A program made the position numbers and the translations under genes. Below the pieces are notes generated by a model. That model worked only from the letters and a program-made list of their open reading frames with translations, had not been told where the DNA came from and did not search any database. Shown here piece by piece: positions 47,761 through 58,778 of a stretch of 64,000 nucleotides of DNA (its first letter is position 1; each line of letters begins with the position of its first letter). The DNA comes from Parelaphostrongylus tenuis (lineage: Eukaryota; Nematoda; Chromadorea; Rhabditida; Metastrongylidae): positions 1 through 64,000 of the forward strand of contig JAHQIW010003873.1 of assembly GCA_019055375.1 (NCBI GenBank), in the 5' to 3' direction.

Positions 47761-48790
47761 TACTTTTTGCAGTATTCGATAGTTCTTTCATGGTATTTTT
47801 GACTGAATTAATCACTTGCATTATGCACATAGTGGCTTGCTTTCCTAGCATCCATTGCTGTTGAGCCATCCCACATTCTTATGGAATTCGTAACCGCTAC
47901 CACTATACATTGATGGCGTCTTGTTTTCGTGAAGAATTCTCTAACTTGGGGCAGTTTGATAAAGCTTGAACATTTTATAATTTGTCACTTTTCGCAGTCA
48001 ACTCAACTTTTATTTTCTACATACAGACTGAGACAGTATAGAGAATTTTGGAGCTCTATATGAAGGCTCAAATCATTCATAATTCACGCTTAGGCTGTCA
48101 CAGACCAATTGTCACGCGTGAATGATGCAAACTGAAAAGAGCTTCTTCTATTCATGAAGCATACACATAACTTACCACTAACCAATATCTATCCTTTCTA
48201 ATATCTCTATTCAAATTTCTGCCTTTCGTAACGGGTTTCATGAGTATTGGTCTACTGTTTGCGATTAATAATTCCATAAACAGCACATCTTGCAAGCTGT
48301 TGGCACGTTGTCGGTTCAACAGGATGGTCTTCGTTAAATTTTGAAAAATTCAGGCCAAAGAGAGCGTATGTGCCACCATGAGATCAGGGTTTATTTCAGG
48401 GTGTGCGATTGCGAAGTTTTTTCATTTTGAATACACGAATTTCTGTAGTCTATCTTACCACATATTTTCAAGAAAGGCTCGTCTAGGTAATAGCTCATAA
48501 TCTAAGATAATATGCCGACGAGATATGAAGTGAAATTATCAAAGTTACTATTAAACAGTCAGCACAGAACAAATTGCCCACATTTCTTTCAGGTTCATAG
48601 AGTCGTTGATAATACGCCGTTAATAGGATAAACACGCAGAAACTGCCAGATTCTCATTCTTGTTCTCGGCTTCCTGAATCTACAAGACCTAAGGAGTCGT
48701 AATACAATACACGCAGACTACTGGATTCTAAGTCCCCTATTGACAACCTGATGATACTGACAAAGAAATTTAGGGTAATGAGAGGAGAAA
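47761..48790. other. Intergenic, nothing recognised
   Basis: AT-rich, with short frames lacking domain or splice support. Confidence 0.4.
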
Positions 48791-48800
48791 GGACAACACA

Positions 48801-49190
48801 TTAAACGCGATTTTTCATAGAAGTGAACAAACTCAAGACAATAGACGACTCGTCGACGTTGATGTCTTTCTTCACGCGAGAAAACATACAAAGGCTCACA
48901 GTGGAGCCCACGGGATTACATGGAGTGAACTTCCTTCTGGCCATGTTCACCGAGTAAAAAATATCACTGATGATGACTTTGAAATCAGCAGGCGCACTCT
49001 CAGTGAGTTGTAGTCTCGTAGCAGAAAATACTGTAATAAAATGAGTCATGAAAAAGTAAACTCAAGGTGATACCTGTATCGTTTCGCGGATTGTTTCAGC
49101 ATTTGCACAAAAATCTGTTCATCGCATTCTACGCAAAGCAATCTTTCTTTGCGCAATGGACGAATGCTGAACGATTCAAGAATTGAGACA
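48801..49190 (-). other. Possible coding exons, unknown gene
   Basis: A minus-strand frame ending at a stop (48,801) reads FSATRLQLTESAPADFKVII, then NMARRKFTPCNPVGSTVSLC and SRVKKDINVDESSIV, behind a strong TTTATTACAG site. Upstream (49,080-49,165) SIRPLRKERLLCVECDEQIF then VQMLKQSAKRY ends at a GTATCA donor. The joined phases disagree by one base unless a weaker acceptor (CTACGAG) is used. No family recognised. Confidence 0.35.
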
Positions 49191-50162
49191 GCAAAATTAT
49201 CGAAAATAAATATTTACTGAGATTATTAAATGACTCAAAGGAACTTGTAGTTTTGAAAACATAGGTGGAGTATTGTTTAGATGATGTGACGCCTTCACAT
49301 TAGTACTGAGCAAACCTAGAGCTTTCGAAAATAGCAGAAAGACGCTAATCTCCATCAAAATTCGAATTAATACGTCAACATGAAATAAACGAGCCATCGA
49401 CGATTGTCGAGCCCGAACTTGCAGAACATTGTGAAAAGCCGATAAAAGAAAATCTTGAAAAGGGAGAGGCATAAGTACATTCTAAAACTGCAGTGGACGG
49501 AAAGAGAATTTGTTACGATCATTAAACTTAGCTAACTGCCACACCGAGACTTCAGTATGTACAAGAAAATCCAAACAATTAACGTGATCAGTAAGTAGAA
49601 TTCGTTCACCAGCTGTGATCATCGCTCTCCGACAGATTATTACCTCTTCACCACTAATGTTTGGCACTGATGTCGTGTATCGTCGTTATAAATATGAGTC
49701 TTGTCTGACTGAGCAACTGATTGTTATCACCAGTGACCTCTCCTAGCACGCCTGCTATCTATACCCAATAACGCGTCGTACATACGTAATAGTGTACATG
49801 AATTAGGTAAGACTTCTTTGAATCATTCAAGCTCCTTACGCCCAGTATGAGAATCTCATCGTTTCAAGTGTAAACACGTAAATTTTTCAGAATAAAGCAG
49901 AATCTAACATAATTCTAGTTCGTAGACCTACAGAACTTGATAATCTGTTTCAATACCACGAATTAGTACGACTAGATCCACTAGCAACAAAATAGCAAGG
50001 AATCAAGCGAGTTTGGTCACACATGCATTCATTAAAAGAGTAAACAAAATTCACAACCATACAACACTTAAGCTTTTTATGCATACAAAAAGAACCTACC
50101 TTACAGTATCAAAACGATATAAAAACTAGAATAAAAGAGTAAGACAAGTAATAAACAACCAT

Positions 50163-50780
50163 TTAAAATAGCAGATCTATCCAATCATCTCGTACTGCAA
50201 GAAAATCACCCTCTTGATCAACATTTCGTGTATTATAAGTGGCCAGACGCGATGGTGTCAGGAGCTTGAAAATGCTGAAAACTAAGCTCATTACATAATT
50301 AGTATTTCGATAATCCTCACCAAGGATTTTTATTCCAAGTATATTTTTCTCACTCGAACGACCTGTTGTCGTTTTCACATGAGAGTGGCGGCTCTTCAGT
50401 CAAATGTCCGAAATACTGCGTTCCCGTTGAGTTGTTCACTTTGAAGATTGACTTGATTCGATACTGAGCCTGTATCACCTATTAGGTAGCAGCATTCCAA
50501 AAGCACAGAATTCTTAAATTAGCGTTGAAACTCTGATCAAAAACTTTTAACAGCTACAAAAATCACCCTGACGCGGGTGATTTTTCACCTCAAATGGTAT
50601 GGCCCTCGTCAAGTCAGAGAAAATATCAAAGGGACTCATTGTGCCTTGTTCTGGCAGGTTAAGTGTACAGATTTCCGTCAATGCATTGACAGGAAGTGGC
50701 GCAAGGTCTTTTAGGTGGCCCTCGATCCTTCCCCGACGAATCGGATATAGGAAGGCAGATTGATGAGGGAACAAATCCAT
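50163..50780 (-). CDS. Candidate three-exon gene, unknown function
   Basis: Model on the minus strand: exon A 50,780-50,589 (64 codons from ATG, starting MDLFPHQSAFLYPIRRGRIE), exon B 50,469-50,354 (38 codons plus 2 nt, containing YRIKSIFKVNNSTGTQYF), exon C 50,274-50,163 (ending LAVRDDWIDLLF, then TAA). Introns are 119 and 79 bp with GTGAAA and GTGAGA donors and CAG acceptors, one preceded by a T-rich tract. All phases agree and no stop intervenes, giving about 139 residues. No signal peptide, membrane span or family motif is visible. An in-frame TAA lies just upstream of the ATG, and exon A could also be internal. It might be part of a larger gene with the candidate exons at 48.8-49.2 kb. 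Confidence 0.5.
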
Positions 50781-50789
50781 CCTTCTTTA

Positions 50790-51480
50790 TTTAATATGGG
50801 TTTGGGAGAACTTGACAATGTAGAAATCAAGACCATCTTAATTAGTTTTTCTCATTGTCTCTCTGGAAGCTGCGAATGCGCCGCTTGGGAGTCAGAGTAC
50901 AGTTACCTTGGTTTTGTATCTGTCAAACATCGGTAGCCTTTGTGAGTGTTTTTCTCAGCTTTCAGAGTATCGAATGTAACTGCTATCTTCTCACTAAAAT
51001 CTTCATTTATCGCATTTCTTCGATGTTTTGTAAGTTTGTAGGTAAGTGTGTTGTAGCCTGTGGCTTTTACAATTCAACTAACTTGCAGCATGAATGACTC
51101 TGGAGACAGACCACTTCCTCGTCTTTTAGTCTATATCTTCATAACGCTGACGGAAGTCATTGAGTTGTGAATCGAAATTCTTCTACATTGTCAACCTTTT
51201 TTGCTTAAATTTGCGAGCAGGAACCAATGATTAGAAAAGATTCGGCTGACGATCGATTGAGATCGAACTTTTTTGCTCAGAATCATGCTCTCAATCCTGT
51301 GAAAAGTGAAATTTTGCGCGGAGGGAGCGAGTTTCTATGCCGTTTAGAATAGTTGTGCCTAGGAGAGACTACAGCGTTCACCGTTGGGAGCGTCACTTCC
51401 GAATTTGTAAGTTGCTGCATGATCCTTTTCGTGATAAATAAATCATCTGTACGTTATCTGCACCCCTACATATACGTGAT
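50790..51480. other. Intergenic, nothing recognised
   Basis: Lies between the candidate minus-strand gene and the RTE element. No supported feature. Confidence 0.4.
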
Positions 51481-52105
51481 TTGAACGCTGTGACTATATC
51501 CTGAAAAACCGCTTCTCGAAAACGCAGAAAGTGAAATATGCCGCAGCGCAGCTGGTAATCAGTCGAATGCCCACGTGCGAGCAACGAGGTCTAGTGCGAA
51601 TTTATGTGGGTGCTGCCTGCGGAGACCAGTGAACTGTGACGCGATGACCAATTTTAGGAAGTATGAACGCGTACAACGTATTTTCTTCCTTGAGGGATTC
51701 CGCCCGGTTAGTCGCAAGAGATTGTGGCGCATCCTCAGATGGTGTATAGTAAAACTCAACGCAAACCAAAAGCGATCATGTGCGCTCCAAAGACGCAGAT
51801 GGATAAGAAAGACGAGCTTGTGCAGCGCTGACTTGACAAAACTCTATTCCTACGATTCGTAGGCCAAAAGCCTGCAATCAAGCGGCTGGGAAGTACATGG
51901 AATGTGGTTAGGAATAACCTCCTCAAACAAATAATCTTCTCCCGCTGCTCCGAGACAGACTGGCAAGCTACTCGTGAAAAAAAATGAGTTGCATTCTCCT
52001 AATTCCAAAAGAGCCCCTGGCACGGCAGTGCCAGGTAGGAAGAGTTGGGAGAGGCTGCTCAAACTTCAGGATCAAACTATGCCGCCAAAGTTGAAACGGA
52101 CTAAA

Positions 52106-52830
52106 ATGACAATCTGTACCTTCAATGCGAGAACACTTTGTCACGAATGCGCTATAGGAGCTGTATCAATTCAAGTGAGAAGGATAAAGTGCGTCGTCAT
52201 TGGCCTGGCAGCGACGAGAAGATGGCATCCCTTTCACATAAAGGAAATTTTTCTTGGAGCATTGATTGAAAGCTTTGTTAGCGGCGTTATTGCCAAGTCA
52301 AATTTGGCCGTGAACATTGATTCATTTAAACATCTAACAACGCGTATCGCACCCTTACGGTTGAAATGATGTGCCTCAGTACCGACTCTGACCATCTTCG
52401 TTCCTTACGCACCAACATCAAGCTCTGACAAGAAGGAAGTCGAAGCGCTTCATATAGGAATCCAAAAATTTTTCAGAGGATACCATAGCTTTTTCAAGGT
52501 CGTCGTTGGAGATTTTAATGCAAAAAACTGGACATAAGAGAGCGTCTGAAGAACGTCACTTCGGGACCAAAAGGCTAAAATGGGCTGAACAGGGTGAGAG
52601 GCTATCTGAGCTCATCAATGACGACCCAAAAATCTATGATAGATAACTCACAATTCCAAAAGCCTCACTCACAGCGATGGACGTGGGAGCTTCCCAGTGG
52701 AGGCTACCGTAACGAAATAGACCACATCTTAGTAAATCAAAGATTTTGCCTGACCGGTGTCGCTGTTGTTTCTAAGTTCTAGACTAGACCAAACCACCGC
52801 CTTTTTCGAGTAACGTTCCGTTTTTCGCGA
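52106..52830 (+). pseudogene. RTE endonuclease domain, broken
   Basis: Starts MTICTFNARTL, the usual first block of RTE endonucleases, followed by VIGLAATRR (Glu of the TETR-type motif lost), VVVGDFNAK-like and RWTWELPSGGYRNEIDHILV. Several frames are needed. In intact relatives this domain nicks target DNA. Confidence 0.85.
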
Positions 52831-53399
52831 AGAGGAGAAAAAGCCGCTAAATTCAAAAAAAGGACGTCCCAGAACTACCATAAACTGGGATATGTTTAGA
52901 TAATTAGTAGGCTCTTGTAAAGATATCGTTGTCAACAACATAAATGAAGAAGACGACCGGCGCGTAGAAAATCATAGCGCTAGTGCTATGAAAAGCCGAG
53001 AGCAATAAAATCACGAAGAGGAGCTTGTCTCTGCAGACATTCGAGCTCACTCGTCGACGTGGAATCGCACGAGCTACAGGCAACTGAAACCTTACGTCCG
53101 AACTGGCGAAACGCTGCTAAGAAGAGATTAGAGAAGACCTCAACGAGAGACAAGCAGCAGATATGGCAGAAGCTGCAGAAGCGAAGAAGAGCATTCGCAA
53201 AGCTCAGCGAGGCTTTGCTAACTATAAGACTGAAGTGATTGCATCCGATGTCTTGACGGAACATTTGCAGCTTCCAGAAGGGCAATGGAGAAAATCATTC
53301 ACTAGTACTACTCGGACCTCTTTGCCAACCATGTCCTCTTACCGTCACATTAATTGAAAGAGGACGACTCTGTCGTTCCACCGATCCTTCCTTTCGAAA

Positions 53400-54870
53400 T
53401 CCGACATGCAATATCGCTGGTAAAGAACCGAATAGCACCCGGTCCAGACAGGATTAAATCAGAACGCCTGAAAAACTTGCCACCAGTTCTCTAACACCCT
53501 GGCTCGGCTCTTCACTCGTTACGTGTCAGAAATCAATCTTCTAAAATCGATAACCAGCAATACCGTGCTGATGTTCAAAAAGGGAGACCTTTACGGCGTA
53601 AGCAATTCTCGCCCTATCCGCTTGCTGTCTGTTGCAGATAAACTCTTCACTCGAGTCATGCTAAACAGGATTGACAAAACACTGGACGAAGGCAGCCATG
53701 CAAACAAGCCGGGTTCCGAAAAGGCTTTAGTACCGTAGACCATATTCACGCAATTACAAGACTCACTGGAGTTCCACGAGAGCACAAAATACCACTCTGT
53801 CTCTTTTTCATCGATTTGAAAAAAACCTTTGATTCAGTGGAAACAGAAGCGGTTATAGAGGCTCTGCATAATCTTGGCGTCCCTGCTCGGTACATACTAA
53901 TCCTTCATGAGCTATACAAAGATTTCACGATCAAAATGCCGTCATTCTACAACAATTCACCATCGAAGTAAGAAGAGTGGTTTGAAAGGCGATACAATTT
54001 TGCCAAAATCACTGCTACCTTCCAAAGCGTCATGCGAAAATTAGAGTGGGGAGTGGAGATTAACGGTCGACAATTGAACCATCCTTGCTTTGCTGATCAT
54101 ATCGTCCTTATAACACCAAGCATCAGCTAAGTAGAACGAATGTTGACCAAAACTGACAACTCCTGTGGAAAGATTGCTCATCAACTGAATCTATCGAAAA
54201 CGACGTTCATGAAGAACAGATTGGTTCTGAATACCCCATCAACGCTCAGCGAAACGAAAATTTTCGAATGCTCCAGTTACGTCTATTTAGGTCGTGAAGT
54301 CAACATAATAAACGACCTAGATCCTGAGTTGAGCAGGAGGATACGAGAGGCTTTGGGAACGTTTAAGAGCATCAAAGATGTAGTGATGAGAACAAAAAGC
54401 ACCCGACTTCCTGCCCAGACTCTGCGATTATCCCTGCCCTAGCGTATGCAGCAGTAAACTAGTCGCTACGTATGCACTATGGAAGATCACTTGACGTTCT
54501 CGAACGCACAGTTGAAAGGTCGATGCTAGGAGTTTACCCATATAAAAATGAGAAAATGAGAGAATGGATCCAAAGTTCCGACTTACATCAAAGATCAAGA
54601 ATCAAAGACAATATTCTACACGACAGTGTATCGATAATAAGGTGGGCCAGACACATGATGCGCTTCAACGACAGCCGCAGGCAAAAGCAGTTATCCACTG
54701 AATTCCTCGTGAAATCAGGCGCTCTACAGCATGGCCACTGTCCCGTTGGTTCGATTTCTTCACGAAAGGATCTAAGAAGATATAATGCTCAAGAAGTCAC
54801 TAGAGGCGAGAAGGACCCAGTGTGCTACTCTTGCACGAGATAGGGAAAAATAGAAGTGCTGCTGGTACCC
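53400..54870 (+). pseudogene. RTE reverse transcriptase and C-terminal region, broken
   Basis: Blocks in order: NRIAPGPDRIKSERL, FKKGDLYGVSNSRPIRLLSV, LFTRVMLNRIDKTLDEG, IDLKKTFDSVETEAV, FADHIVLITPSIS, SSYVYLGREVNIINDLDPEL and ATLARDREK. The catalytic FADD motif is FADH. Stops and frameshifts occur near 53,735, 53,970, 54,130 and 54,440. Confidence 0.88.
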
Positions 54871-55029
54871 GCCCGAATAACTAGCCGATCAAGAGGACGG
54901 CAGGTGATAGGTGATACAGGTGATGAACGCGTAGAGAAGTATAGCGTCAGCAGTTCATGTGGCCGCCATTCGTACTATGACGTGACTTGACTTCACATCG
55001 TCCTTTCTCACACATCTAATTCAACTTTC

Positions 55030-55320
55030 TTTACCTGCTGGGTTGCAGAGAAACGGTCCTTTCAGAATGTGGGCACAACATTGGCATAAGGAAGTACTGC
55101 GCTATCCAATGTTTGCTTATAGTCCAAGATAAGAGAACTGCCCGGCGAGAAAGGAGAATTATGGGCTAATTTTCTGTGGTTTTACAGCGTTATGAAAGGG
55201 TGTTTCAAAAACCGACGACGTGGGGCTATAGCCTCAGTTTCAGCTTCCAAATAACTATCAACACTCCCATGAAAAATTTTTCATTTGTTTCCTCCTAGTC
55301 GGAAAGAACCGATTTTATTA
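55030..55320. repeat. MITE-like element end
   Basis: Aligns with 58,450-58,740 of the MITE family (GAGAAACGGTC, GGCGAGAAA and CTATCAACACTCCCATGAAA-like blocks). The other end is absent or was removed near the RTE insertion. Confidence 0.5.
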
Positions 55321-55525
55321 CACTCCTACTAATAATTTGATTATTCTCATAGCATTTACGACTAGCAGCTCTACGGTGCTTTACGAAGAATTCACATTTT
55401 TTGGTGAGCACAATGAGCCGGTCGCCTAGCAAGTACAGCAGATGGCAATTGGACGAAAAAAGCAGTGAAGAGGGCACATATTACGAGCATTTTCTTTGAA
55501 GACCACTCAAACGGAGAGTAAATGT

Positions 55526-55590
55526 TGTGCGTGTGTGTGTGTGTATGTGTGTATGTGTGTGTGTGTGTGTGTATGTGTGTTGTGTGTTGT
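55526..55590. repeat. (GT)n microsatellite
   Basis: Runs of GT with occasional TATG units. Confidence 0.95.
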
Positions 55591-55919
55591 GGCCAATGTC
55601 ATCCATATGTAGCCGCAAATAGCAACGCGTTCACAATCACGGAACAGACATCGCGCGCGTCATCTTGCCGGGCATTGACCATCAGTATGGGCAATTGCTC
55701 GGAATAGAAACAAATGGAAACGATGCTCGTATCGCACCATCAGTGAGGACGGGCCAACCAAGTAGGTAAGTAGGCGCATACAGCCTAGTGGACAGGTGCA
55801 AATAGTGCAAATGTAATGGCGGTTTCATTGTGGTTCTAATTCAACTATTGAATGATTTTAATCAATTGTTAAGATCCTTATCTAATTTCATCACTAAAAT
55901 TGTAATAGTAATTGCTAAA

Positions 55920-56830
55920 AATGGCTGCTTGCAAACAGGCAAGTGTCCACAGAGTCATGAAACGTTTCGAAGAGACTAAAAGGACTTATGACCGCGTTGC
56001 AAAAGCCATCCACATCGTCTAAATCGGAAGACGTTCAAAAATTCGCTGCCAAGTTCAACGAAGATCGGAGCTCTCGAATCTTAGAATGACTCGGAAAACC
56101 CAGGATCAGCAAGTGCAGCATTCAAAACAATTTGAAATAACCTCAAACTGCGCAGCTACGAGATTTCCCGTGTTCACTTCTTGGAAAACAAGATGAAAGA
56201 AAAATGGCTTTCATTGGTTTGCCGAATGATTCATTTAACTGTTCGTGCTCGTTTGTCGAATGTGCTTTTCACGGAACAGAAGAAAATCGAGGTCGAATCA
56301 CTCCACAATCTCCGAAGTCATCAACTTCTTAAGAAGAATCAATAGCAATGCGTAATAGTATCAAACAAGGGTCGCAATCATTACAGGACTGTGAAATGGT
56401 GTGGGATCATATTGGACCACCAGAAAAACGTCCTATTGGTCTTCATCAACGAAAACTTCGAAATGAACGCTACCAGCTATCAGCATAAGGTTTCAGTGGG
56501 CGTAATGAAGCCTAGGAGAATCAACACTATGCCGACGAGTTATCGACGCTTAAAGAGGACTGTATCCCTGCACATTCGCTTCGCTCGACGATTACCATCT
56601 CTCGAAATCAGTTAGTTGTCTTTTACAACAAGAACATTTGATTGTAACACTCTCCTATTTTCAACTCAGTAGATGAATTCTTGTGGCCCTTAGCGAAAGA
56701 AAAGTCTTGGTTACACATTACATTACCGTCGAAGTGCCTGAAACTGCATTGATACGCGCTTAGAACGAAATTACAGCGGAAACGTTGGCGACCAGCGTTG
56801 AGAATTTTCGGAAGCAACCTCGCAAATGTG
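55920..56830 (+). pseudogene. Tc1/mariner-superfamily transposase relic
   Basis: Starts MAACKQASVHRVMKRFEETK, the helix-turn-helix region. Further on come a GRRSKIRC-like block, a TEKMKEK-like stretch and the catalytic-core block MKWCGIILDHQKNVLLVFIN (compare VMVWGGI and LVFVD motifs). Stops and frameshifts throughout. It differs from the two mariner fragments at 8.7 and 35.4 kb. Confidence 0.7.
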
Positions 56831-57848
56831 CAGAAACCAAAAATGGCAATTAGGAATTTGCTATTGACTTTTTCATTACTGTCATAGATGTTGGTCTAAT
56901 AAAGGTAATTCTTTTCAGTTGCACGAATTCATTTGTATACGCAGCTTTTCCATTGCCAATATTGAATCACTGAGTATCATAACCTCCCTGATATCATAAT
57001 CTCATGCAGGATTTGTGGATATTAGGTTAGAATGACTACCAATACCCATAAAATTTGCTTTTAACGAAGGTCTTGCAAAGGATATTTTGAATCAGTTTAG
57101 TTATCTTACCGCTGTGTCAACAACCTATATACCAGAAAAAAATGAGCAGGTTAGCTAGAGTTTCAAATAAAACTTAGCGATTGAGGAAGACGCAGGCACC
57201 TCGTAATGGTTATCGAATTGGCAACAATTTGAGGAGCAATGGATCATCAAATCCTGTTGAACAATATGAAAAGTCGTCTATTTCATTTTCCTTCTATCGC
57301 CAGTGACAGTCTTACTCTCTTTTAGCACAATATTTCCTTAGAATACCTGTAAATATCTCCGTCAGCCAACATGCACTACCACCTGATTTTGTACTTCTCG
57401 TCAGTCGTAGCCATTGGCCAGCTGCACTCGCCATCAAAGACACGGGTTCTACTGCTTTAAGCGAAGGAAGTTTTGATATATGATTCGATGGAGTATACCA
57501 TGGGATGTTGAATTGTAAGACGAACACTTTGCTGGATCATTTCATATTGGACGCAGAATTTATTTTGTTACGGACAGCGAAGAGCTACTTCACATGCGGT
57601 TCAATCATTTATTGGGCAGTCGAAAAGATTTTGATTGATTCAAAGTAGAGAAAACAATCTATAAACGCACAGCACATCAGCATGATGACACATGTCTGCA
57701 TAGATACGACCATTCCTAGAAGAGAGCACATCATGTAACAGCCTCTTATAATCATCTCAGCCATATATAAAAAAATACTGAAAATATCGGTTAATATGTT
57801 TTACTCGACTATTTGTTTTTAACTGATGCATATCTGAATGCGAAAACA
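56831..57848. other. Intergenic, nothing recognised
   Basis: No supported gene; short frames only. Confidence 0.4.
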
Positions 57849-57849
57849 C

Positions 57850-57903
<54 letters not shown>

Positions 57904-57931
57904 TATCTAGATATATATATATATAGATATG
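57849..57931. repeat. (AT)n microsatellite
   Basis: Near-continuous AT repeats with a few GATAT interruptions. Confidence 0.95.
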
Positions 57932-58024
57932 GTGGCGGGACTGTTAGGTCGAAAAGCGTGTACAAAAGCCCATTACTAAATCACATGACGTGTTGGTTCA
58001 AGTAATATTGAACGAAACACTTGA

Positions 58025-58110
58025 AATATATATATATGCATATATACATATATATGCATATATGTATGTAGACATATGTATGCTTATTTATTCATTTATT
58101 TATCTTTTCG
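58025..58110. repeat. (TA)n to (TTTA)n compound microsatellite
   Basis: TATA/TGCATA units passing into TTTA-type units, resembling 40,146-40,222. Confidence 0.9.
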
Positions 58111-58149
58111 TTATTTGTTTATTTATGGTTCCCTTCTCTTGAAAACACA

Positions 58150-58745
58150 GATCTTCGCAGCATTCTCCTACGCCCGACTACAGGTCTTTACGAAGAGTGT
58201 TAGTAGTCATTCGGCAGCTTAAGTTTCAATGATTCCAACGTGTTCTTAATTTCTAAAAAGACGGTTCACTGCAGTGCAGGAAAAAAGAATAAAAGTGAAC
58301 GTGTGCGTGAGCAAAACACGAAGACATTCAGACGCTACAAGATTCAGACGTTCGCATGCTCGAAAATCGATCGATTCTAGTGCCAGCCCACCGTTCGCCT
58401 CACTCAGAGGCCCGTGAATTGGAAAAAACCACAAGCTTGAGTATGTCAATCAATCTTATTTTACCTGCTGCAATTCCGAGAAACGGTCTTTTCAGGATAT
58501 ACGCAAAGCGTTGAAAGCAAATTCGATTACGCTATAGAATGATTAACAATAAACCAAATAAAGAGCTTTGGCGGCGAGAAAAATGAGCGTCTGAAGCCAA
58601 GAAATATCCTCCTCTAGCAGCGTCAAAAAAGTTATTTGCGAGACTCGGCGATGTTCAATCTCATGTCTCAGCTTTCGAAAGCATACCAACACTTCTGTGA
58701 AATGTTACGCTCCAGTGAAGGAGATCGGTTTTTCACTATTCCGTG
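58150..58745. mobile_element. MITE-like element with terminal inverted repeats
   Basis: The left end contains GTGTTAGTAGTCATTCGGCA. The right end, reverse-complemented, contains GTGTTGGTATGCTTTCGAAA. Internal blocks match 55,030-55,320 and 61,065-61,278. Non-coding. Confidence 0.65.
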
Positions 58746-58778
58746 CTAACCAGAAAGAATCATAAAGTCAAGTAAATC

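Larger units (their letters stand above)
51482..54935 (+). mobile_element. RTE-clade non-LTR retrotransposon, near full length, inactive
   Basis: About 3.45 kb. The 5' end is set by comparison with the copy at 61,279 (homology starts at TTGAACGCTGTG in both). It holds, in order, a leader of about 600 bp, an apurinic-type endonuclease, reverse transcriptase and a C-terminal region. The 3' end is a very short tail of GTGATA-like repeats, typical of RTE elements. The coding region is broken by frameshifts and stops throughout, so it can act only if proteins are supplied in trans. Confidence 0.9.
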
